A stretch of 64,000 nucleotides of DNA from an uncultured Flavobacteriaceae bacterium (lineage in GTDB: Bacteria; Bacteroidota; Bacteroidia; Flavobacteriales; Flavobacteriaceae), in contig CANMRV010000003.1 of the NCBI GenBank assembly GCA_947500435.1, forward strand, positions 603,271 to 667,270, in the 5' to 3' direction. Both the position numbers and the translations under genes were made by a program. Below are positions 55,222-63,000 of the stretch, piece by piece (the stretch's first letter is position 1; each line of letters starts with the position of its first letter). The notes beneath the pieces are model-generated. The model made no database searches and was not told the DNA's origin. It saw only the letters and a program-made list of their open reading frames with translations.

Positions 55222-55324
55222 TCGATTTTTAAATATTTCAAAATGCATTTAATTAACTTAAAATCAATTAGTTACAAGTGATTTCATTTTTTTTGAACTC
55301 ATATAATATCAAGTAAAACCATCA

Positions 55325-55361
55325 TTTGTTGTACCTATGTTGTACCCAATAATTTTGTACC
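55325..55361 (+). promoter_or_regulatory. Recombinase promoter with TTGTACC direct repeats
   Basis: TTTG (55325-55328), 21-base spacer, TAATTTTG (55350-55357). Three TTGTACC repeats at 55329, 55340 and 55355 overlap it. They could bind the recombinase arm domain or a repressor. Confidence 0.6.
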
Positions 55362-55380
55362 TTGAAATAAAGGTCGAGTT

Positions 55381-56589
55381 ATGAGCAGCTTACAAATCGT
55401 TTTGAGAAGAAAGCCAAATAGGCAAAAAAAGTTTCCGTTAGCCATCAGAATAACAAAGAACAGAAGAACTAGTTATTTGTCTACTGGTCAATATATTGAT
55501 GAAAAAGAGTGGGATGCATCAAGGAGACTTGTAAGGAAGTCACATGCTAATTATAAAGCTTTGAACAATCTTCTCTTAAATAAATTAGCAGAGGCAAATG
55601 ATAAGGTGCTTAAAGCCGAAACAGAAGATCAGGATATTTCACTTTTGACTATTAGAAAAAAGGTTAAAGGAGACAATCAGATGGACTTTTTTGCCATCGC
55701 ATACGAACATCTCGAAAACTTGAAAAATGCTGAAAAGTTCAGACAGTATGAAACACAACGTGGACGAATTGAAAAGTTTCAAAAGTTTGTGGGCATAGAT
55801 AGGTTACCCTTTAAAGAGATTACGGTTTTCCTGTTGAAGAATTTCGAAGGATATATCATCAATCAAGAAAAGAGAAAACCAAGAACAGTTGTCAATTATA
55901 TGATTCTAATTAGAAAAATTTTCAATCTTGGTATATCGGCCTCTATAGTAGATCGCAAGTACTATCCTTTTGGAAAAGGTAAAATCCAAATAAGGATTCC
56001 AGAATCTCAAAAAATTGGTCTCTCAAGGGAAGAAGTAAAACTACTTGAAAGTGCCATCTTCATCACCAAGCCACAAAGAGACGCTTTGGATGTTTGGCTA
56101 ACCAGTTTCTATTTTGCTGGAATTAGGGTAAGTGATGTTCTCAAACTAAGGTGGTCTGATTTTACCGATGGACGTTTAATTTATAGAATGGGCAAAAATC
56201 AAAAGCTAGTTTCATTAAAAGTACCAGTGAAAGCAGAAAATCTTCTAATTCGTTATAAAAGGATTGGAGAGCCTAAGTCAGATTTAGTATTTCCTTACCT
56301 TAAAGAATCTGACTTTTTGGATGCCAAAACACTTCTAGTTAGAACTAGGACAGTTACACGAAGTTTAAATCGAAGGTTGCAAATAGTGTCGGACAATCTT
56401 GGTATAAGGAAAAAGCTAACGATGCATATCGCAAGGCACACCTTTGGTAACATTTCAGGGGATAAAATCCCGATTCAAATGCTTCAGAAGTTGTATCGAC
56501 ATTCTTCGATAACTACCACGATTTCTTATCAGGCTAATTTTATGAACGATGAACAGGACGATGCTTTGGATAAGGTGGTCAATTTCTAA
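55381..56589 (+). CDS. Tyrosine recombinase / integrase (Bacteroidota type)
   Basis: 402 residues. N-terminal arm-binding-like region (RKPNRQKKFPLAIRITKNRR), a SAM-like core-binding domain (about residues 100-205) and the catalytic domain with Arg249 (GIRVSDVLKLRW), His349 and Arg352 (HIARHTFG), His374 (RHSSITTTISY) and the nucleophile Tyr383. All key residues are present. Its place 160 bp from the tRNA fragment indicates it integrated the element. It is not an IntI-type integron integrase as far as I can see. Confidence 0.93.
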   Translation: MSSLQIVLRRKPNRQKKFPLAIRITKNRRTSYLSTGQYIDEKEWDASRRLVRKSHANYKALNNLLLNKLAEANDKVLKAETEDQDISLLTIRKKVKGDNQMDFFAIAYEHLENLKNAEKFRQYETQRGRIEKFQKFVGIDRLPFKEITVFLLKNFEGYIINQEKRKPRTVVNYMILIRKIFNLGISASIVDRKYYPFGKGKIQIRIPESQKIGLSREEVKLLESAIFITKPQRDALDVWLTSFYFAGIRVSDVLKLRWSDFTDGRLIYRMGKNQKLVSLKVPVKAENLLIRYKRIGEPKSDLVFPYLKESDFLDAKTLLVRTRTVTRSLNRRLQIVSDNLGIRKKLTMHIARHTFGNISGDKIPIQMLQKLYRHSSITTTISYQANFMNDEQDDALDKVVNF

Positions 56590-56628
56590 CTTTCGAAGCG
56601 CAGCCCCAAATCTTACCATAACTCGACC

Positions 56629-56697
56629 GCGCCGGAACCTGTTTCGATTTTATAGTGTCCCGATAGGTAAGCGTGAATTAAAATCGAAATAGGGCGC
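56629..56697. repeat. Structured hairpin H1 downstream of the recombinase
   Basis: Arms CCTGTTTCGATTTTA (56638-56652) and TAAAATCGAAATAGG (56679-56693) pair with one G-T; outer GCGC (56629, 56694) also pair across a bulge. The 26-base loop begins TAGTGTCCCGATAGGTAA. Its partner H2 at 58597 has the same loop in reverse orientation but a different stem. Confidence 0.85.
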
Positions 56698-56857
56698 AAT
56701 TGCTATATTCTTTTCTTATTCCCAGTTACAACTTATCATTTTATTCGTTTTTGAATTTCCGATGATTACCTGTTTTTCATGAATAATTCTTAAAAGAACC
56801 TTCTTTCCAAAGTTAAATTCAAGGTACTTCCTATTCCTGTATGGCCTAATAACTAAT

Positions 56858-57241
56858 TTGAAGTTGAGCGGCAATTCAAGATGTGTCATTGTCATGACAA
56901 TCTTGCTTTTTCTCCCGAAGGTCGCAAAAGAAAAAAAGAAAAAAGTGAAGCGAGAGTTCATACAGTTCCGGTGCAGCATCTATGAGAAAAAGATGCTAAA
57001 GCTAAAGGCCAAAAAGGTGGGGCTCTCCCTATCCGAATATTGCAGGAGCTGTGCTCTTGAAAGTAGAATCATAGAAAGGCTTAGTACGGAACAATTAGAG
57101 CATTATGCCATGCTCGTGAAATACAAGACCAACTTTACAAGGATTAGTAATATGTTCAAAAAACGGAATCCTAGATTGGCCAAGGAAGTGGAATTGCTCG
57201 CCAATGAAATACGGATGCATCTCTATAATTTCAAAAAATGA
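56858..57241 (+). CDS. MobC-like relaxosome accessory protein
   Basis: 127 residues, basic. The core FIQFRCSIYEKKMLKLKAKK followed by GLSLSEYCRSCAL matches MobC-type ribbon-helix-helix DNA-binding proteins of Bacteroidota mobilisable elements, which help the relaxase bind oriT. The start is uncertain (56858 or 56894); a perfect 14-bp palindrome ATTGTCATGACAAT (56888-56901) spans the second ATG. The stop overlaps the relaxase start by four bases (ATGA). Confidence 0.75.
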   Translation: MKLSGNSRCVIVMTILLFLPKVAKEKKKKVKREFIQFRCSIYEKKMLKLKAKKVGLSLSEYCRSCALESRIIERLSTEQLEHYAMLVKYKTNFTRISNMFKKRNPRLAKEVELLANEIRMHLYNFKK

Positions 57242-58107
57242 TAGGTAAGGGAAAATCTATATCGCATACTGGGGCATCCATGGGTTATGGATGGAACCAA
57301 GAGAAGAATACCGAGCTTGTCTACAAGCAGCATTTGGTGGGCGATAACCCAAAGGAGATTACCGATGAGTTCAAGATAATCCAAGAACAGAATACAAGAA
57401 CCACGAACAACACCTTGAGTTTTGTGTTAAGCCCGACTATAGGAGATGGAACAAACCTATCCAAAGAACAGCTCCAAGAACTTACGTGCAAATTCATTGC
57501 CGAAATGAAGCTCACAGAACATCAAGGAATCGGTTTTGTGCATCGGGACAAAAAACACAACCATGTGCATGTTTATGTCAATAGAATCAATTTCGATGGA
57601 AAGGCCTATAAAGACAACTTCATCGGAAAGCGAAGCCAATATGCTGCTGAGAAGGTGGCCAAGGAAATAGGACTTACCACGGCAAGGGAAGTACAAGCGG
57701 AAAAATTGAATGAACTAAAAAGGATACGCAAAGAAATCAAACAAATCCATGAGAAAGTTATGACTGAAAGGAGACCTAAGGATTTTGACCAGTATATCAA
57801 ATGCATGAAACAAAACAAAATACTGGTCATACCAAGTATAAATAGACAGAACCAGTTGCAGGGTTTTCGATTTGCTTATAAGGGACACAATCTAAAGGGA
57901 AGCGAAGTACATCGTTCGATGTCGGGAAGCAGATTGGCCATTCAAATAGGTAACAATTCTAAAATAGGGCTTCTACTTAAAAAAGGAAATACCATCAAGC
58001 TATCTGGAAAGACCATGGGAATCAGTAGGAACCTAGCGACCAGTATGGCAAAAAGAGTCTTGAAAAGAGCTATTAAAAGAACATTGGACCAAGGCATAGG
58101 AATATAA
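57238..58107 (+). CDS. MOBP-type relaxase (mobilisation protein)
   Basis: 289 residues. The relaxase HUH motif is complete: His102, Asp104, His107, His109 and His111 in FVHRDKKHNHVHVYVNRIN. N-terminal GKSISHTGASMGYGWNQEK fits MOBP/Bacteroidota relaxases; the likely catalytic tyrosine is in this early region. The C-terminus is short and basic, without a helicase. It nicks oriT and leads a DNA strand into a recipient using another element's transfer apparatus. No type IV secretion genes are visible, so the element is mobilisable rather than self-transmissible. Confidence 0.9.
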   Translation: MIGKGKSISHTGASMGYGWNQEKNTELVYKQHLVGDNPKEITDEFKIIQEQNTRTTNNTLSFVLSPTIGDGTNLSKEQLQELTCKFIAEMKLTEHQGIGFVHRDKKHNHVHVYVNRINFDGKAYKDNFIGKRSQYAAEKVAKEIGLTTAREVQAEKLNELKRIRKEIKQIHEKVMTERRPKDFDQYIKCMKQNKILVIPSINRQNQLQGFRFAYKGHNLKGSEVHRSMSGSRLAIQIGNNSKIGLLLKKGNTIKLSGKTMGISRNLATSMAKRVLKRAIKRTLDQGIGI

Positions 58108-58124
58108 CTGTAAAGAACAGAACT

Positions 58125-58592
58125 ATGAAAAAAATGGAAGAGATGATGGAACTTTTGACTGACGAGATTGAAGGTTTCCATAAAACAATCAATAAGTTGG
58201 AGCGTTTGTCCGAGAATTTTAATGATCTGAAAATAAAGGCGGATACTTCCAGTATCGAATACCAAATTAAGGGCATATTAAAAGGGCAGAGGAAAGCCAT
58301 GACCCTTTACAAAGAGAAAACAACAGAAATAAAACAGGGATTAAAATCGGCAAGAATAACACCGAATTGGTTAGCAACCTTGTTTTGTATTACAGTATCA
58401 ATTTACATTCTTTCTACGAGCTATATTGCTTATCATTTCATTCACTTTGAAGATAGAAACAAAGCGGCTTACATAGAAGGTCGAAGGGAAGGTAATGAAA
58501 GCGCAAGAATATATTTTGAAGATCATCCTGTTATCTACGAAGATTTTAAAAAATGGACCAGTAAGAAGGATAGTGTTCCAAATCAGAAGTAG
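58125..58592 (+). CDS. Coiled-coil membrane protein of the mobilisation module
   Basis: 155 residues. N-terminal coiled coil (MEEMMELLTDEIEGFHKTIN), one membrane helix (WLATLFCITVSIYILSTSYI) and a charged C-terminus. It follows the relaxase by 17 bp and may anchor the relaxosome at the membrane (inference). Family not recognised. Confidence 0.7.
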   Translation: MKKMEEMMELLTDEIEGFHKTINKLERLSENFNDLKIKADTSSIEYQIKGILKGQRKAMTLYKEKTTEIKQGLKSARITPNWLATLFCITVSIYILSTSYIAYHFIHFEDRNKAAYIEGRREGNESARIYFEDHPVIYEDFKKWTSKKDSVPNQK

Positions 58593-58596
58593 GTAT

Positions 58597-58666
58597 GCGC
58601 CCTATCCTGTTTTTGCTTAACGTTTATCTACCGGAACACTACAAAAACAGGACAGGAACCATGCGC
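58597..58666. repeat. Structured hairpin H2, inverted partner of H1
   Basis: Arms CCTATCCTGTTTTTG (58601-58615) and CAAAAACAGGACAGG (58642-58656) with outer GCGC pairs. Read on the minus strand, its 26-base loop matches that of H1 at 20 of 26 positions, while the stem differs at five positions with each change compensated. The arms, the one T-G pair and the bulge are at the same places. Confidence 0.85.
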
Positions 58667-58787
58667 AAAGTTCTGGGTAAGAATTTGGGACTCAATCATT
58701 TCTAAAAATTACTTTGAGATTGAAAAACGAGCTCTTACTATCCTAAACATCAAAAAAAATCGAGAGAAGAAAAGACGGGTCAAGCTT

Positions 58788-58990
58788 GTTGCTAACGGTT
58801 GGGCTAGGGCAAATAGGGCAGGCAAGGAAACTTTTCGTTTCCGTCTGGTCTGCGAGCCAGAGCTTTTTGTTTTGTAATTACTATTATTTTTTAATTGCCA
58901 AATTCAAAAGATTTGGCGGACTTAGCAAACACGTTCAAGCCTTTGAATCTAGGAATTAATGTCTTATTTGCTATAGGCATTGTTGGCAAC
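58788..58990. repeat. attC-like site R1 (203 bp)
   Basis: Starts GTTGCTAAC, ends GTTGGCAAC. Just inside, GGTTGGGCTAGGGCAAATA pairs with TATTTGCTATAGGCATTG at the other end. The middle has hairpins GGAAAC/GTTTCC and GCCAAAT/ATTTGGC (58897-58917) followed by the shared GCGGACTT. First visible site of the cassette array. The 430-bp interval 58593-59021 holds only H2 and this site. Confidence 0.85.
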
Positions 58991-59021
58991 TGGCTTTTCC
59001 GTTCTGTTATGGATTTGTTCG

Positions 59022-59420
59022 TTAAAATCCATCTGCCATTTGCAGTAAATCATATCTGTTTCCATAGAGGTCTTCAAAAACAACCTCTTTTCCCCATTGA
59101 ACTTTTTGAGGTGCTCCAAAGAAATTTACTCCTTTACTTTTCATATCCTTAAAATCTCTTTCAACGTCATCAGTTTCCAACACTAACATAACGTGATTAG
59201 CAACTTGATTTCCAACTCTTTCGTTCTTTTTGTCAGTATCAGCTTTAACGAAAGTGATATGAGTTTCGTTTTCCTTGTTGGGTGCAACTGTTATCCATCG
59301 AGAATCAGGTCCCATTGGAAAATCCATAATTTTGGAAAACCCTAATTTGTTTTGGTAGAAATCAAGAGCCTCGTCATAGTCCTTGACCAAAATCGTAATG
59401 TGTCCGATTCGTTTTTTCAT
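59022..59420 (-). CDS. VOC-family (glyoxalase/bleomycin-resistance-like) protein
   Basis: 132 residues. Two beta-alpha-beta-beta-beta units: RIGHITILVKDYDEALDFYQ with KLGFSKIMDF, then HVMLVLETDDVERDFKDMKS and VFEDLYGNRYDLLQ. Possible metal ligands are His5 and the late Glu in FEDLYGN. Members include glyoxalases, dioxygenases and drug-binding proteins. Typical integron-type cargo. Sole gene of cassette 1, with matched 9-bp ends. Confidence 0.9.
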   Translation of the reverse strand: MKKRIGHITILVKDYDEALDFYQNKLGFSKIMDFPMGPDSRWITVAPNKENETHITFVKADTDKKNERVGNQVANHVMLVLETDDVERDFKDMKSKGVNFFGAPQKVQWGKEVVFEDLYGNRYDLLQMADGF

Positions 59421-59517
59421 TGTGTTCGTTTTTTAAATTTCATTTTGAGGGCTAATTTAATGCTATGAATTTCGCTCGCGATTGTCTTATGGCAAGAAAT
59501 GTCGTTTTTTTGAGCTT

Positions 59518-59796
59518 GTTGCCAACGGTTGGGCTAGGGCAAATAGGGCAGGCAAGGAAACTTTTCGTTTTCGTCTGGACTACGAGTCAGCCCCGAAGCG
59601 TCGGGGTTGTTTTGTAATTATTTTTCTTTTTTAATTGCCAACTTAGCGCAGCGTTATCACGAATACCGTATTGAAAATAGAAATCACATGAGTAAATCCA
59701 ATCCCGATAGCTATCGGGATGGCGGACTCAACAAATAAGCCCATGCCATTAAAGATAGCGCTTTATGCCTTATTTGTTATAGCCAATGTTGTGCGC
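59518..59796. repeat. attC-like site R2 (279 bp, with extra internal sequence)
   Basis: Starts GTTGCCAAC, the exact reverse complement of the end of R1; ends GTTGTGCGC. It is 76 bp longer than R1: the inner GCCAAAT hairpin is replaced by the perfect palindrome ATCCCGATAGCTATCGGGAT (59701-59720) plus about 60 bp of unrelated sequence, and CCCCGA/TCGGGG replaces another stem. It is otherwise close to R1. Confidence 0.85.
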
Positions 59797-59906
59797 TTAC
59801 TTTTCCGTTTTCGATTCCATTGTCCATTCTCTATTTGGTTATTACGCCTAGATATTAACCCAAAGTTATAAGGTTAATCTTTCAACGTCCGAATTCGCTT
59901 TAACCT

Positions 59907-60350
59907 TCATTCTATTAATTCATGCTGTTTATTGGTCCAAGCAGGAATACAAGGAATGAAAACTTTTAAATTATCTCCGTTCCAAGCAATTTTTTGACCT
60001 TTTTTAACGAAGGCAACATCGCCCTCTGATAAAGGCTCCTTTTTATCGGGCATTTCCAAAAATCCACTTCCTGAAATTACGTATACAATTTCATCACAGA
60101 CTTTATTTTTGCCCCAGCCTTTTTCAGGATATCTACTTGTAATTACTGCTACTGTTCCATTTGTAAGTCCCCCGCCCAGACTTCCGTACTCGATTATCTT
60201 AAACTGAGGCGCTACATTGATTAGCATTGCATTTTCCTTTTTTACCATTTGATAACCCATAATTTCTTCCTTTTTATTTTGTTCGTATTTGCCATGATTA
60301 CAACTTATTGTAAAGGCGACGCTTAATAGAATTGAGATTTTTTTGACCAT
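59907..60350 (-). CDS. Cupin-domain lipoprotein
   Basis: 147 residues from ATG 60350. Lipoprotein signal (ISILLSVAFTISCN). The rest is a cupin barrel: VCDEIVYVISGSGFLEMPDK and PLSEGDVAFVKKGQKIAWNG. The first cupin motif lacks the usual histidine pair, so metal binding is doubtful; it resembles EutQ-like cupins. Second gene of cassette 2, 13 bp after the Crp-like regulator gene. Confidence 0.8.
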   Translation of the reverse strand: MVKKISILLSVAFTISCNHGKYEQNKKEEIMGYQMVKKENAMLINVAPQFKIIEYGSLGGGLTNGTVAVITSRYPEKGWGKNKVCDEIVYVISGSGFLEMPDKKEPLSEGDVAFVKKGQKIAWNGDNLKVFIPCIPAWTNKQHELIE

Positions 60351-60393
60351 ATGTTTTTTTTGACAAAGAAACCCATTCATTCCATGGAAAAAA

Positions 60394-60978
60394 TTAAGGT
60401 AGATTAAGGATTTTATTTTTTTTCATAGTCGATAAAAATTCAGGGGTAATACCCAAGAACGATGCGATATGCTTTTGTGAAATTCGCATTTCTGCATCAG
60501 GAAATTTGTTTATGAAGTCCAAATATCTTCGGGTCGAAGATTTTGTCATCATGTCCATTATCCTTTCATTTTGTGAGATAAACGCATTCTGTTGAAGAAT
60601 TCGAAAGAAACGTTCTAGTTTTGGAATTTTTAAATATAACTTTTCAAGTTGAACTTTAGAAAGAGACCATACCTCTGAGGGCTCAAGGGCCTGTAAAAAA
60701 TGAACTGCCGGTTTTTGACTATAAAAACTATAAAGGTCTGAGACCCACCATTCTTCTTGTGCAAACAAAGCTGTTTTCTCGGTTCCGTCTTCTTGAATTT
60801 GATATAATCTTAGCAGACCACTATTGATAAAATAGGTGCTTTTAGCAATCTCCCCACTTTTAATCAAAAATGTTTTCTTTCGTATTTTTTTGAATTTCAA
60901 TGAATTACGAAACAGCTCAAATTCCGCAGAATTGAGTCTTATATGTCTATTTAGGTTCTTTACAACTAATTCGTCCAT
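60394..60978 (-). CDS. Crp/Fnr-family transcriptional regulator (cassette gene)
   Basis: 194 residues. Barrel part with LIKSGEIAKSTYFINSGLLR and C-terminal HTH (RISQKHIASFLGITPEFLST). Same family as the regulator at 33497-34090 (compare ITPEFMS and ITPEFLS). The start is only 11 bp from the right end of the cassette, so it fills it tightly. Probably regulates the cupin gene behind it. Confidence 0.9.
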   Translation of the reverse strand: MDELVVKNLNRHIRLNSAEFELFRNSLKFKKIRKKTFLIKSGEIAKSTYFINSGLLRLYQIQEDGTEKTALFAQEEWWVSDLYSFYSQKPAVHFLQALEPSEVWSLSKVQLEKLYLKIPKLERFFRILQQNAFISQNERIMDMMTKSSTRRYLDFINKFPDAEMRISQKHIASFLGITPEFLSTMKKNKILNLP

Positions 60979-60989
60979 TTTTTCAGCTT

Positions 60990-61189
60990 GTGCACAACGC
61001 TTGAGCTATGAACAGTACGGGGGCAAACTAGCGTTTGCTTTCCGCCACGCACATAGCAAAATCTTTTTGTTTTGTTTTTTCTTTTCCTTGTTTAAAGCAA
61101 AATCCCAAAGATTTTGCGGACTTCATAAAAATACACAAACCTTTAAATTAAGCCCGAAACCCGTATTGTTTATAGGTTGTGTTGGGTGT
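60990..61189. repeat. attC-like site R3 (200 bp)
   Basis: Starts GTGCACAAC (8 of 9 complementary to the end of R2), ends GTTGGGTGT, which fits the integron GTTRRRY core. Inner stems GCAAAC/GTTTGC and GCAAAAT/ATTTTGC followed by GCGGACTT; sequence diverged from R1 but same plan. Confidence 0.8.
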
Positions 61190-61194
61190 AGTTT

Positions 61195-61494
61195 TTATTC
61201 CAGTATTCTATTCTCCAAGTCCATTCGTTCGTGCAATATTCTGGTTACTTCAATCTCATTTTTCGCAATTTGCCTATAAAATATGATATGTCTGTTAGTC
61301 CTTAATCCGAACAGGTTTTCCGTAATCCCGTTATAGTTTTTTCCCAAATTCGGATTTTCTGCGATTCTTTTACAATTTGATATTAACATATCATAATAAG
61401 TATCCGCTTGTTTTTCCGACCACTCTTCAAAAGTATAATTCCATATATCGGCTAAATCTTCAACTGCCTTTTTGGTCAAATTGTATTTAGCCAT
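61195..61494 (-). CDS. ParE/RelE-superfamily toxin
   Basis: 99 residues. YNLTKKAVEDLADIWNYTFE, then AENPNLGKNYNGITENLFGL and the late IIFYRQIAKNEIEVTRILHERMD, all typical of ParE toxins, which poison DNA gyrase (family knowledge). Its start overlaps the antitoxin gene by 8 bases. The stop is 5 bp from the cassette end. Confidence 0.93.
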   Translation of the reverse strand: MAKYNLTKKAVEDLADIWNYTFEEWSEKQADTYYDMLISNCKRIAENPNLGKNYNGITENLFGLRTNRHIIFYRQIAKNEIEVTRILHERMDLENRILE

Positions 61495-61738
61495 TCGAAC
61501 GCTTGTTAGCTTTTAGAGATTCCAAATGCTTTTTTGGGTCAAAATCATGGGCAATTCCGCTGTCTATTCCTTCTTGAATAGCACTACGTAGTGCTAAGAC
61601 TTTGTTTTCTTCTTCTTCCAATAACCTTAGTCCCGCACGAACTACTTCGCTAACGTTCTTAAATCTTCCTTCTGAAATTCGATTATGGATAAATTGGTCG
61701 AAATAATTTCCGAGTGATATTGAAGTGTTTTTACTCAT
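61487..61738 (-). CDS. ParD-type antitoxin
   Basis: 83 residues. N-terminal ribbon-helix-helix (NTSISLGNYFDQFIHNRISE then GRFKNVSEVVRAGLRLLEEE), followed by a charged toxin-neutralising tail. Antitoxin first, toxin second, overlapping: the standard ParDE order. An AT-rich TACCAAAAATTGGTA palindrome just upstream (about 61763-61777) is a candidate operator. Confidence 0.93.
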   Translation of the reverse strand: MSKNTSISLGNYFDQFIHNRISEGRFKNVSEVVRAGLRLLEEEENKVLALRSAIQEGIDSGIAHDFDPKKHLESLKANKRSNG

Positions 61739-61798
61739 TTCAGTATGATTTTACTCAAATATACCAAAAATTGGTAAAAAAGGCAAATTTAGTAAATT

Positions 61799-62001
61799 GC
61801 ACCCAATGGTTGAGCTATGCGTAGTGCGGAGGCAAGGAAACTTTTCGTTTCCGTCTGGTCAGCTAGCCAGAGCTTTTTGTTTTGTAATTATTTTTTCTTT
61901 TTTAATTGCCAAATCCAAAAGATTTGGCGGACTTTGCAAATGCGCCCAAGCCCTTAAATATAGCACTTTATGCCCTATTTGCTATAGCCATTGTTAGCGG
62001 C
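61799..62001. repeat. attC-like site R4 (203 bp)
   Basis: Starts GCACCCAAT (7 of 9 complementary to the end of R3), ends GTTAGCGGC. The interior is close to R1: GGAAAC/GTTTCC, CTGG/CCAG, GCCAAAT/ATTTGGC, GCGGACTT, and TATTTGCTATAGCCATTGTT at the end. Confidence 0.85.
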
Positions 62002-62025
62002 TGGCTTTTCTCGTGTTTTGTTTTA

Positions 62026-62946
62026 TTATGATTTTCTTACAGGGATACAAATATCAACTTTGAAAATTCCATCCTCTGGTTCTTCAGGATATAATTCAAA
62101 ACAGGGCTTATCCTTGGGTTGATATCCACTTGAAGGAAACCATTGTTCCATAAGCCAGTCCCAAGCACCTTGGAATTCATCTGCTTTCAAAACAAATCTT
62201 GCAACTACGTATTTACCTTTTTCAAGCGTCATTTTTCCAACTTCTCCGTCTACTTTAGTATTTTCATATGCTGTCAAACATACACTTGTCCTCAGTTTGC
62301 TTTTGTCTGCAACATTTACATCATCGTGATAAACGATGGCTGTTTGAAAATCATCATTGTCCAAAATTCCTCGCGGGCCAGCCCAAGCGAACAATTTACT
62401 AAATAGTCTCTCGAACAATTCTGCATCTCCCTGATATGGTCCTGTATGTCTAATATAGATTACCGGAATGTTCGGAAGCTCCTTGATATCAACACTTATA
62501 TTATTTTTCATATTTACTTTCCATTTTATTGTTTTTGTTTCATTACAAATGTAGATGGAAGGCTGTTCAATGTTTTTATTAGAAGTGCTATCTACTTTAT
62601 TCAAATTGCTATTCTTATGTTTTTTTCTATAGGAACTTGCGGATTCGTTAAAATGTTTTTTGAAGTTTTTTGAGAAAACGGATAAACTTTTAAAGCCACA
62701 TTTATAGGTGATTTCAGATATGGATTCATTGCTATTGACTAATAATGAAGCTGCTTTTTCCAATCGTAATCGCAGAATTAGTTGAAAAGATGTTTCTCCA
62801 GTAAATTCTTGGAATATTCTACTAAAATGAAATTTTGAGAAATTTGAGATACTTGCCAGTTCATCTAGTGAAAACGAACTCTCTATATTTTTTTCAATAA
62901 AATCGATTACTTTATTTATTCTCGCTTTATGTTCTTTTTTTAACAT
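62026..62946 (-). CDS. AraC-family regulator with GyrI-like effector domain
   Basis: 306 residues. N-terminal AraC double HTH (FSLDELASISNFSKFHFSRI and ISEITYKCGFKSLSVFSKNF), a short linker, then a GyrI-like/SOUL-type small-molecule-binding domain (PNIPVIYIRHTGPYQGDAEL, DWLMEQWFPSSGYQ, CFELYPEEPEDG). This is the Rob/BmrR-like arrangement for sensing drugs. Sole gene of cassette 4, whose 9-bp ends match perfectly. Confidence 0.93.
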   Translation of the reverse strand: MLKKEHKARINKVIDFIEKNIESSFSLDELASISNFSKFHFSRIFQEFTGETSFQLILRLRLEKAASLLVNSNESISEITYKCGFKSLSVFSKNFKKHFNESASSYRKKHKNSNLNKVDSTSNKNIEQPSIYICNETKTIKWKVNMKNNISVDIKELPNIPVIYIRHTGPYQGDAELFERLFSKLFAWAGPRGILDNDDFQTAIVYHDDVNVADKSKLRTSVCLTAYENTKVDGEVGKMTLEKGKYVVARFVLKADEFQGAWDWLMEQWFPSSGYQPKDKPCFELYPEEPEDGIFKVDICIPVRKS

Positions 62947-63000
62947 ATTATAGCCTAATCCATTTTTGATGTGCCAATTAATATCAAGTGTTTTTAGCTT

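Noticed and set aside
55381..56589. Recombinase as the integron integrase of the cassette array
   Set aside because: It has a Bacteroidota phage-type arm and core-binding domain, lies at a tRNA att scar and shows no IntI-specific insertion that I can see; direct action on the cassette sites is not supported.
56716..56889. Minus-strand 57-codon frame (MTHLELPLNFKLVIRPYR...) divergent from mobC
   Set aside because: Reads like protein, but it shares DNA with the uncertain mobC start, has no clear promoter and no recognised family. Left out pending conservation evidence.
58895..59152. Plus-strand open frame of 85 codons over R1 and the end of the VOC gene
   Set aside because: It runs through the attC-like repeat and antisense to a well-supported gene; no domain seen.
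59696..59725. Palindrome ATCCCGATAGCTATCGGGAT as an operator
   Set aside because: Sits inside repeat R2 where sister copies have other hairpins; better explained as part of the structured site or a dispersed repeat.
61797..61997. Plus-strand 66-codon frame within R4
   Set aside because: It lies wholly inside the repeat; similar frames in R1 and R3 share only the repeat sequence.
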